Shown here: positions 1-6,142 of the stretch, piece by piece | Layout of the letters: each line of letters begins with the position of its first letter | Numbering within the stretch: the stretch's first letter is position 1 | Position numbers and translations under genes: made by a program | Notes under the pieces: model-generated | Database searches by the model: none | Seen by the model: only the letters and a program-made list of their open reading frames with translations | Told to the model about the DNA's origin: nothing | From: CAZJJK01 sp964546285 | Lineage (GTDB): Bacteria > Spirochaetota > Spirochaetia > Treponematales > Breznakiellaceae | Direction: 5' to 3' | Assembly (NCBI GenBank): GCA_964546285.1 | Contig: CAZJJK010000056.1 | Coordinates: forward strand, 1 to 20,018 | Length of the DNA stretch: 20,018 bases

Positions 1-2
1 CG

Positions 3-224
3 GACATGACGGGACTTCCGGGAGGGCCGAGGTATCGCTGGGCTTTTGAGCGGCTGTATACTCACCGGCATGTGTGGAGTCATCAGACGGGCAAGCAAGA
101 ATGGATGCGGCAAGTGTGGCAGGGGGAGTACAAGAATCCGCCAGTGATCGATTTCAGGGCGGGGAAGCTAAAAGTGAAAGGACAACCCGGGGCTGGCTGG
201 TTCGCTAGGCATCTAGTAGTATAG
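3..224 (+). CDS. Unidentified open frame at window edge, possibly the 3' end of a gene
   Basis: The frame is open from the window edge (a GAC codon precedes the first ATG at 6), so this may be the C-terminal part of a longer protein. From the ATG it would give 72 residues. The peptide is basic and unusually rich in tryptophan (five in 72), with a Gly-rich stretch near the end (GQPGAGWF). I do not recognise a family. It runs towards the minus-strand ligase and ends about 195 bases from it. No SD sequence can be judged because upstream sequence is missing. It could also be a chance open frame in GC-rich DNA. Confidence 0.3.
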   Translation, partial: DMTGLPGGPRYRWAFERLYTHRHVWSHQTGKQEWMRQVWQGEYKNPPVIDFRAGKLKVKGQPGAGWFARHLVV

Positions 225-266
225 GCTTGATTGCTAGGCTGCAACAGAATTGGCAGCAGTTGGTAT

Positions 267-295
267 AAAAAACGAGGGGCGCCAAAAAGGCGCCC
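267..295 (-). terminator. Intrinsic terminator of the regulator/ligase pair
   Basis: Read on the minus strand, a perfect 7-bp GC stem (GGGCGCC / GGCGCCC, plus-strand 277-283 and 289-295) with a 5-nt T loop is followed by CTCG and six T residues (plus-strand A tract 267-272). This is a classic rho-independent terminator for transcripts arriving from the ligase stop at 419. The plus-strand reading has no T tract, so it does not serve the left-edge frame. Confidence 0.8.
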
Positions 296-396
296 TATAT
301 GTTAAACGCCCCTCATCGGGACGCGATAGGATGCGGGCTGGATTTTAGCCCGCGTCGGCTGAGACTGTAGCACGACTAAGGTTTTAAGTCTAGTCG
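274..396. repeat. Cluster of inverted repeats in the 225-418 gap
   Basis: The gap between the left-edge frame and the ligase holds no gene but several inverted repeats. GAGGGGCG (274-281) pairs with CGCCCCTC (307-314) and competes with the terminator hairpin for the same arm. GCGGGCT (333-339) pairs with AGCCCGC (347-353), a 7-bp stem. CGACTA (373-378) pairs with TAGTCG (391-396). All lie in the 3' untranslated region of the minus-strand ligase transcript. Alternative pairing upstream of a terminator resembles an attenuator or RNA-stabilising region, but a role is not shown. Confidence 0.5.
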
Positions 397-418
397 CGAA
401 CAGCCTCTCTTTAAGCGC

Positions 419-2068
419 TCAGGTAGCTATCCCCGTTTCATTGACGGCGGCGGCGCCAATGTCGCGTAATTTGTACTTCTGAATTTTGCCGCTGGCTGTC
501 ATGGGGTAAGAATCGACAAAAAAAACATATTTGGGGATCTTAAAGCGGCTGATTTTCCCTCGGCAGAAATCGCGGACTTCCTCTTCCGTGATTTTCGCTC
601 CCTCTTTGGCGATAATAAAAGCCCCCACTTCCTCACCGTATTTTTCGCTAGCTATACCGACAACTTGAATGTCCTTGATGCCGTTCATGGTATAGAGGAA
701 TTCCTCTATTTCCTTGGGATAGATATTTTCACCGCCGCGGATGATCATATCCTTAATACGGCCGGTAACTTTGAAATTGCCATCGGCGTCCTTGACGCCT
801 AAGTCTCCGGAATGAAGCCAGCCCTGGGTGTCAATCGCCTTAGCCGTGGCTTCCGCCATTTTATAGTAGCCCTTCATGACATTGTAGCCGCGGCAGCAGA
901 GCTCGCCTTGAACGCCAACGGGCACTTCCTCATGGCTTTCGGGATCGCGTACCGTTACCTCAATGCCGGGCAATTCTCGTCCTACGCTGCCAACTTTTAC
1001 CTCTATCGGGTCGTCGGTACGGGTTTGAGTCATGACTGGTGAGCCTTCAGTTAGGCCATAGGCTATGGTGATTTCGCTGGCGTGCATATCGTCTATCACC
1101 CGCCGCATCACTTCCATAGGGCAGGGCGATCCGGCCATAATACCCGTGCGTAAGCTGGTTGTATCGAATAATTTAAACATAGGATGATTCAGCTCGGTGA
1201 TGAACATGGTCGGTACGCCGTAAAGAGCGGTGCAGCGTTCTTTTTGGACGGTTGCCAGGGCGACAAGGGGATCGAAATTCTCTAAAATCGCCGCCGCCGC
1301 GCCATGGGTGATAATAGCCATCATACCCAGGACTAAACCAAAACAATGGAAAAGCGGCACCGGCAGACAGACTATATCGGCTTCGGAAAAACTCTGACAT
1401 TCGCCAATGGCGAACCCGTTATTGAGAATGTTTTTATGTGTCAGCATAACACCCTTGGGGAATCCGGTGGTGCCGGAGGTGTATTGCATATTAACGACAT
1501 CGTCCGGCGAACAGGCCGCTTCGGCTGCTTGGAAGCTAAGCTGATCGGCATGCTGGCCCAGCAGAAGAAGCTCCGGCAAACTGTACATGCCTCGGTGTTT
1601 TTGGGGGCCAAGGTAGATGATATCGCGGAGTTCCGGAAAACGTTCGGAGTTCAAGCGACCGCGTTCGGAATTTTTTAGCTCTGGTACCAACTCGTTTACC
1701 ATGGCGACATAGTCAGAATCCTTAAAGCCATCAACAACGCAAAGGGCTTTAAGATCGGCTTGCTTGACTAGATATTCCAGCTCATGAAGCTTATAGCTAG
1801 TATTGACCGTAACCAGGACCACCCCTATGCGGGCGGTCGCGAAAAGCACCGTGTTCCAATCCGGAACATTGTTAGCCCAAATACCGACGTGATCGCCCTT
1901 TTTAAGGCCGATTGCCAAAAAGCCTTTGGCTAAATCATCCACCCGCTTATCGAATTCGGCGTAGCTGAAACGCAGGCCTCGGTCGGAATAGATGATGAAA
2001 TCGCTGTCGCCTCGGACGCGGGCTTGGTCTCTGAGCAAAGTTCCTAGGGTAGTCTCTATCAATTTCAT
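419..2068 (-). CDS. AMP-forming acyl-CoA synthetase (ANL superfamily)
   Basis: The 549-residue protein has the normal length for a fatty or aromatic acyl-CoA ligase and no signal peptide, so it is probably cytosolic. It activates a carboxylic acid with ATP to an acyl-adenylate and transfers it to CoA. Visible motifs are the phosphate loop YTSGTTGFPKG (about 196-206), YGLTEGSPV, the hinge-side GWLHSGDLG, GRIKDMIIRGGENIYP and the C-terminal MTASGKIQK with the adenylation lysine at about 528. Substrate cannot be read from the sequence; medium- or short-chain fatty acids are plausible. The ATG has a GGGGA ribosome site six bases upstream, and the gene starts 11 bases after the XRE-cupin regulator stops, so the two are cotranscribed. 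The pair ends at the terminator at 267-295. Confidence 0.9.
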   Translation of the reverse strand: MKLIETTLGTLLRDQARVRGDSDFIIYSDRGLRFSYAEFDKRVDDLAKGFLAIGLKKGDHVGIWANNVPDWNTVLFATARIGVVLVTVNTSYKLHELEYLVKQADLKALCVVDGFKDSDYVAMVNELVPELKNSERGRLNSERFPELRDIIYLGPQKHRGMYSLPELLLLGQHADQLSFQAAEAACSPDDVVNMQYTSGTTGFPKGVMLTHKNILNNGFAIGECQSFSEADIVCLPVPLFHCFGLVLGMMAIITHGAAAAILENFDPLVALATVQKERCTALYGVPTMFITELNHPMFKLFDTTSLRTGIMAGSPCPMEVMRRVIDDMHASEITIAYGLTEGSPVMTQTRTDDPIEVKVGSVGRELPGIEVTVRDPESHEEVPVGVQGELCCRGYNVMKGYYKMAEATAKAIDTQGWLHSGDLGVKDADGNFKVTGRIKDMIIRGGENIYPKEIEEFLYTMNGIKDIQVVGIASEKYGEEVGAFIIAKEGAKITEEEVRDFCRGKISRFKIPKYVFFVDSYPMTASGKIQKYKLRDIGAAAVNETGIAT

Positions 2069-2079
2069 AAATTCCCCGC

Positions 2080-2640
2080 TTAAAATGGCGCGTACACGAC
2101 AGCCATGATCGTGGCCTGTCGCTCTCCCGCGGCTGATACCCGATGAGGAACTATGGAATCGTAGTAGATTGAATCGCCCTCTTTTAAGAGATACGTATCC
2201 TGCCCATAGGAGATTTCGATGGAACCATTGAGCACAAAGATGAATTCCTCGCCCTCATGGCTGGAATTGGGCGCTTTGGCGCTACCCGGCGCGACATCGA
2301 TAATAAAGGGCTCCATGTGGCGTCCGGCTTTACCGGCGGCTAAGCTCCGGAAAGCCAGTTCGTCAGCCTTGGCGGCGCCGGCGAAACGAGCGGTGGGTTT
2401 CGCTTGGCCTTGCCGGGAGATAACCGGACCTAATTCCGTCTGGTCGTCTAAAAAAGTGCCGAGCCTTACGCCAAGAGCCCGTGCCAGTTTGACAAGGGGG
2501 GCGAGATCCGGCATTAAGGCTTCTTCCTCCAAGCGTTGGATAAGATCCAGCGGAAGGCCGGACCGTTCGGCCAGCGCTTCCCGGCTTAAGTTATGCGTTT
2601 CCCGTAATTGGGCAAGGCGTTGTCCCGGCGTTCTTTCCAT
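2080..2640 (-). CDS. XRE-family regulator with C-terminal cupin domain
   Basis: The protein has 186 residues. Residues about 6-62 form a Cro/C1-type helix-turn-helix (GQRLAQLRETHNLSREALAERSGL), and about 110-184 form a single small-molecule-binding cupin barrel (HEGEEFIFVLNG...EGDSIYYDSIVPHRV). This HTH-plus-cupin architecture is known from repressors and activators of amine, amino-acid and fatty-acid metabolism, where the cupin is thought to sense a ligand. The start is supported by a GGAGGG SD seven bases before the ATG. It is the first gene of a pair with the acyl-CoA ligase, so it most likely controls that ligase and itself. The 93-base upstream gap holds a direct repeat, CTAAGC-CAG-CTAAGC (2676-2690), that could be part of an operator. 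Confidence 0.88.
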   Translation of the reverse strand: MERTPGQRLAQLRETHNLSREALAERSGLPLDLIQRLEEEALMPDLAPLVKLARALGVRLGTFLDDQTELGPVISRQGQAKPTARFAGAAKADELAFRSLAAGKAGRHMEPFIIDVAPGSAKAPNSSHEGEEFIFVLNGSIEISYGQDTYLLKEGDSIYYDSIVPHRVSAAGERQATIMAVVYAPF

Positions 2641-2733
2641 AATAACCCTCCATGAACTTTGTAATCGTGTGCTATCTAAGCCAGCTAAGCTCCGCCTTCC
2701 GTAATGAAGCGAGCTGATCTATATAAGCGCGTT

Positions 2734-3492
2734 TTATCCGCGTTTACGGCGAGAGAATAAACTAAGAAGCCTAAAACTGGTTTTTTCCGGCGCCGCCAAA
2801 CTTGTCTCAACGCCAACCCGTTGTTTTGAGCCCGGACGCAGCAGGAAAATACGACAAGCTCCCTGACCGAAGGCAAATAAGGTTTTTTCGCTTTCCTCGC
2901 CACCGCGCGATCCTTCCTCCGTGTTTTCCTCGTTTCCCATTCTATCAAGTCCAGTGACGGTCAAATCAGGGAATATCGAAGCTAAGGGCCTATTTAGGAG
3001 CGATCCTTCCTCAAGATGATAGATCCGGCTGCAAGAAGCGTTGGCCTTAGTGATGACAAGTCTTTTATCCACGACAAGCAGCGGCTCATCGGTCACATCC
3101 AGAAGACGCTCAATCAGTTCGTTCTGGGCGCGAATTTTATGGGTCTTTTCCTCGCTTATCCGCTCAAGCTCGCCGCTGACGCGGGCAATAGCCTCGCCTA
3201 AATCGCCCAAGGCCCTTAAGCGGTTTTGGGGTATCGCGCCGCTTAACGCCGTTAGTTCAGCCAAGCGGTGTAGCCGTCTGACAGTTTCGGCTGACGCCGC
3301 CAAGGCCGCTGATACGGAAACGATAATCACAATGGCGGCTATAAGAGCGGTAAACAAGGCTGACTCAGCCTCGGTTTTAAAACCAAAAGCGAATAAGCTC
3401 CGATAAGCTAGTATGGCGTTTGATAGTACCGCCGCTATAGCTACGACGGCGGCTAGTAGCGCGTACGCGCGCCGTAAATGGAAAAGCCTCAT
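2734..3492 (-). CDS. Membrane-anchored PAS-domain protein without output domain
   Basis: The 252-residue protein has two predicted membrane helices (about 9-31 and 44-67), a Leu/Glu-rich helical linker (about 68-125), a PAS-like fold (about 126-218, opening LLDVTDEPLLVVDKRLVITKANASCSRIY), an acidic insert (about 186-203) and a basic tail ending RRKRG. There is no kinase, cyclase, GGDEF or methyl-accepting module. The layout resembles the sensory half of a histidine kinase and would place the PAS domain in the cytoplasm. Its ATG overlaps the ktrA stop by four bases (ATGA), so it is translationally coupled to the K+ channel regulator and is the last gene of that operon. A role in sensing the state in which K+ uptake is needed is an inference. 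I do not know a named family. Confidence 0.75.
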   Translation of the reverse strand: MRLFHLRRAYALLAAVVAIAAVLSNAILAYRSLFAFGFKTEAESALFTALIAAIVIIVSVSAALAASAETVRRLHRLAELTALSGAIPQNRLRALGDLGEAIARVSGELERISEEKTHKIRAQNELIERLLDVTDEPLLVVDKRLVITKANASCSRIYHLEEGSLLNRPLASIFPDLTVTGLDRMGNEENTEEGSRGGEESEKTLFAFGQGACRIFLLRPGSKQRVGVETSLAAPEKTSFRLLSLFSRRKRG

Positions 3493-4184
3493 TCCAGGTT
3501 ACCGAACCGGTCCAGATTTTGCTTGTCGCCTATAACAAGCAGGATATCGCCCGCGTTAGCGCTTGGATCGCTATTCACCGGGATAAGGCGTTCTTCTTGA
3601 AGGGTTTCGCCATCGTCGTTTATGGTCGCTTCCTGGCGTAAAAGGCCCACCGCCGTTAAGCCAAAGCGATCAAGCAAATTCATGGAAGATAAAGACATTC
3701 CGGTAAGAGACTTGGGGATTGCCCTTTCCGCGAGACTGTAGCGTGATGACAGCGGCACGATGTCCAAGGATTCCGCCGCTAAAAAACGCTGGGCTACACG
3801 GATAGCTCCCTCTTCCTCTGGATTAACCACCTCATTGGCGCCTACCGCCTCCAAAACCATTTTATGGACTGGCGTGGAAGCGCGGGCTAAGATATAGGGT
3901 ACGCCATTGCGCTTAAGTAGAGCGGTCGTCAGGACACTTGCTTCTATCTGGTCGCCTATCGCCACCACGGCTATATCCACCTCCTCAAGCGGCGCCTTGC
4001 CCATCGCTTTTTCATCGGTTGAATCCAGCACTAGGGCGGCCGATACCCGGTTCTTAACGCTCTCCACTTGCTCAGCGTCATCATCTATGGCGATCACTCT
4101 GTCGCCTCTGGCGATAAGGGTATCGCAGAGGGTAACGCCGAAGCTGCCTAGTCCGAATACAGCATATACTTTGGATTTAGCCAT
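3489..4184 (-). CDS. ktrA: TrkA/KtrA-type K+ uptake regulatory subunit
   Basis: At 231 residues this is a single RCK unit, the usual size for KtrA/KtrC rather than the double-length TrkA of enterobacteria. The N-terminal Rossmann fold shows the nucleotide loop GLGSFG (11-16) and the acidic end of strand two (IAIDDD, about 31-36), which bind NAD(H) or ATP/ADP. The C-terminal RCK_C part (about 140-231) ends in DILLVIGDKQNLDRF and in this family can bind c-di-AMP. Such subunits form a cytoplasmic octameric ring that gates the membrane subunit. It follows ktrB by nine bases with a strong AAGGAAGAG SD and overlaps the PAS gene by four. Confidence 0.9.
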   Translation of the reverse strand: MAKSKVYAVFGLGSFGVTLCDTLIARGDRVIAIDDDAEQVESVKNRVSAALVLDSTDEKAMGKAPLEEVDIAVVAIGDQIEASVLTTALLKRNGVPYILARASTPVHKMVLEAVGANEVVNPEEEGAIRVAQRFLAAESLDIVPLSSRYSLAERAIPKSLTGMSLSSMNLLDRFGLTAVGLLRQEATINDDGETLQEERLIPVNSDPSANAGDILLVIGDKQNLDRFGNLE

Positions 4185-4193
4185 TTCTCTTCC

Positions 4194-5915
4194 TTAACCG
4201 ACCGATATGTCGGCGTTTGGGTATTCTAGCTTCGCCTCTTCGCTTTTTGCCGCGGCGGCGCTTAGAATGGTTATCGGGCCAAGGCGCCCGAAAAACATCA
4301 ATAGACAAAGCAATAATTTGCCTAGTACCGAAAAGCCGGCGGTGACGCCCAGCGATAAACCGACGGTGCCGAAGGCTGAAACACATTCAAACAGAGTAGA
4401 CATAAAAGGTTGTCCGTCACTCAGACTTAATAAAAATACGGCGCTTATGACCGCGCCAAGGCCGAAAACCAGGATGATTAGGGCTCGGATTACCCTTGTC
4501 TCGTCAATAGACCAAAGGCCCAACCGTACAGTCCGACGGTTTTTAAGGAAAGAAGCGACAGCGGCCCATAAAACGGCGACGGTGCCTACCTTAATTCCCC
4601 CCGCCGTTCCGCCAGAAGCGCCGCCGACAAACATGAAAACAAGCATAATTAAGAGGGTGGAATCTCTCAAACTATTTATAGGCATAGAATTAAATCCCGC
4701 GGTTCGCAGGGTGACAGACTGGAAGAGAGCGCTTAAATATTGCTCTCCCAGGTCGTATGCTTTCATGCTTCGCCCGTGCTCAAGCGCGTAGATAAGAGCC
4801 GCGCCGCCTAGTATCAAACCCAGGCTGACTAGGAGGCTGACTATCGTATTCGGGGCTAAAGGACCGCTTGGCCGGCGTCTGAAAAAGCGCCAGACTCGGC
4901 CGCTCAGCTCGTCAATTACCGTGAAACCGACGCTGCCTAAGACGATCAAAGACATAATGATGAATAAAACCGAGGAATTATGGCGAAAACCTTCTAGACT
5001 ATCGGAAAAGAGAGAAAACCCAGCGTTGCAAAAAGCGGAAATTGCGTGAAAAACCGCGTTGAAGGCGTCTTGCGTCCAGGAAGCCGGCTTGTTGTCGCCA
5101 AGGAAGGCGAAAAAGAGTAGCAGGGTTCCCGCCGCCTCTATCGCTAAGGTTTTAATCACTATGCCGCGCAAGGCCCGACCGGCGGCGGCGACATTATCCT
5201 CATCAGTCATATAACTGACTAAAAGAGCCCCCGCGAGGCCGAGCCGCCGCCGCAAAACCAGGGCTAGGAAATAGGATACAACCATAATACCTAAGCCGCC
5301 AATTTGGATTAGGCTCAGAAGCACAACGCGACCAAACAATGAAAGAACGGAAGACACATCGATAACGGAAAGACCGGTTACGCAGATAGCCGAAACGGAG
5401 GTAAACAGAGCGTCTACCGGGGGCAGACCGCGGCCATCTTGGGTGGCTCCTTCCAAATTGAGGGCCCAAGCCCCAATGATGATGACGGCCAAAAAGCTTG
5501 TCAGGATAGTCGCCGCTGGACGACTGGCCAGTCCGCCTAAAAAGATATCCAGTTCACGGCGCCAGCCCCCGCGCTGTACGCTCAAAATTAAGGAGCGGGC
5601 CGCGACAGCCGCGATAAGCGGCAAGGCCGAATTAGACGACGCGGTACCTATAGAAAAAACGGCGAACGCGACAATAAGAATAGAGGCAGCCGTGTCTATT
5701 AGGTGTGAGCGCAGCCACCGTACACGAACAGGCGAGAGAAATAGGCGCCGCCCGTAATCCATGGCCGTCGCGGCGGCTAATACTATCAGGATCAATTGTC
5801 CAAAGGCGCCCTCAAATACAAGAGCGCCGCCTAAGTTGTGGAAGACCCGCTCTAGCAATAGAGCCGCGGCGCAGACGAAACCGAGAATAAGCCTGTAATA
5901 ATCATAACCGGTCAT
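4194..5915 (-). CDS. ktrB: TrkH/KtrB-type K+ transporter membrane subunit
   Basis: The product is the K+-translocating subunit of a Trk/Ktr system in the inner membrane. Four pore loops with selectivity-filter glycines are visible, around CVTGLS, FCNAGFS, RTAGFNS and GTVGLSLG (about residues 181, 299, 407 and 519), with the family's closing FFGRLGPIT. I chose the ATG at 5915 (MTGYDYY...), 573 residues, because a GGAG lies eight bases upstream; an in-frame GTG at 5939 has no ribosome site. KtrB proteins usually have about 440-480 residues. The excess is an N-terminal region of some 120 residues with about four extra hydrophobic segments before the first pore unit. It is the first gene of the operon with ktrA and the PAS gene and diverges from the GH13 gene. 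Confidence 0.9.
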   Translation of the reverse strand: MTGYDYYRLILGFVCAAALLLERVFHNLGGALVFEGAFGQLILIVLAAATAMDYGRRLFLSPVRVRWLRSHLIDTAASILIVAFAVFSIGTASSNSALPLIAAVAARSLILSVQRGGWRRELDIFLGGLASRPAATILTSFLAVIIIGAWALNLEGATQDGRGLPPVDALFTSVSAICVTGLSVIDVSSVLSLFGRVVLLSLIQIGGLGIMVVSYFLALVLRRRLGLAGALLVSYMTDEDNVAAAGRALRGIVIKTLAIEAAGTLLLFFAFLGDNKPASWTQDAFNAVFHAISAFCNAGFSLFSDSLEGFRHNSSVLFIIMSLIVLGSVGFTVIDELSGRVWRFFRRRPSGPLAPNTIVSLLVSLGLILGGAALIYALEHGRSMKAYDLGEQYLSALFQSVTLRTAGFNSMPINSLRDSTLLIMLVFMFVGGASGGTAGGIKVGTVAVLWAAVASFLKNRRTVRLGLWSIDETRVIRALIILVFGLGAVISAVFLLSLSDGQPFMSTLFECVSAFGTVGLSLGVTAGFSVLGKLLLCLLMFFGRLGPITILSAAAAKSEEAKLEYPNADISVG

Positions 5916-5950
5916 TGGGCCGGCTCCACAATCCCCCACACAGCTAGGAG

Positions 5951-5978
5951 CTTATACCGATTCGACTCAAGATTCCAA
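5951..5978 (-). promoter_or_regulatory. Candidate promoter of the ktrBA-PAS operon
   Basis: On the minus strand TTGGAA (plus-strand 5973-5978) and TATAAG (plus-strand 5951-5956) are 16 bases apart. They lie about 36 bases before the chosen ktrB start. The match is moderate, and a second -10-like TATACT lies slightly further upstream. Confidence 0.35.
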
Positions 5979-6072
5979 GTATAAATTTTGTGTATTCCGC
6001 TGAGGTTCTCGCGAAAGCCGCCCGCTTCCGTATAAACCATTCGCGGCGGATGACGCGCGACTAGCTTGAGCC

Positions 6073-6110
6073 CCTATTTTTTTTGTGAAAATAGGCGGTC
6101 CCAGGCCGCC
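6073..6110. promoter_or_regulatory. Back-to-back inverted repeats between divergent ktrB and GH13 genes
   Basis: CCTATTTT (6073-6080) pairs with AAAATAGG (6088-6095), and GGCGG (6094-6098) pairs with CCGCC (6106-6110). Both lie just upstream of the TATAAT at 6131 and upstream of the candidate ktr promoter, so neither RNA would contain them if those promoters are right. Their position suits a DNA operator serving one or both divergent genes. The rest of the 5916-6142 gap shows no gene or riboswitch that I can recognise. Confidence 0.4.
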
Positions 6111-6130
6111 ACAAAATTGGCAGCGCTAAG

Positions 6131-6136
6131 TATAAT
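6131..6136 (+). promoter_or_regulatory. Perfect -10 box close to the GH13 start
   Basis: TATAAT lies six bases before the ATG at 6143. A transcript starting the usual six or seven bases downstream would begin at or next to the ATG and be leaderless. No convincing -35 hexamer lies 16-18 bases upstream (GCCACA there), so this is tentative. No SD sequence precedes the ATG, which agrees with leaderless initiation. Confidence 0.4.
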
Positions 6137-6142
6137 GAAGTT

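Noticed and set aside
2219..2704. 161-codon open frame opposite the XRE-cupin gene
   Set aside because: The sense strand encodes a complete HTH-cupin protein with SD; the opposite frame is Ser/Arg/Ala-rich with no motif.
4207..4791. 194-codon open frame opposite ktrB
   Set aside because: It is the shadow of the pore-loop region of ktrB, with no SD and a composition unlike the other proteins here.
5916..6142. c-di-AMP (ydaO-type) riboswitch ahead of ktrB
   Set aside because: Such riboswitches often precede Ktr genes, but the leader from the candidate promoter is only about 30 bases, and I see no conserved pattern in the gap.
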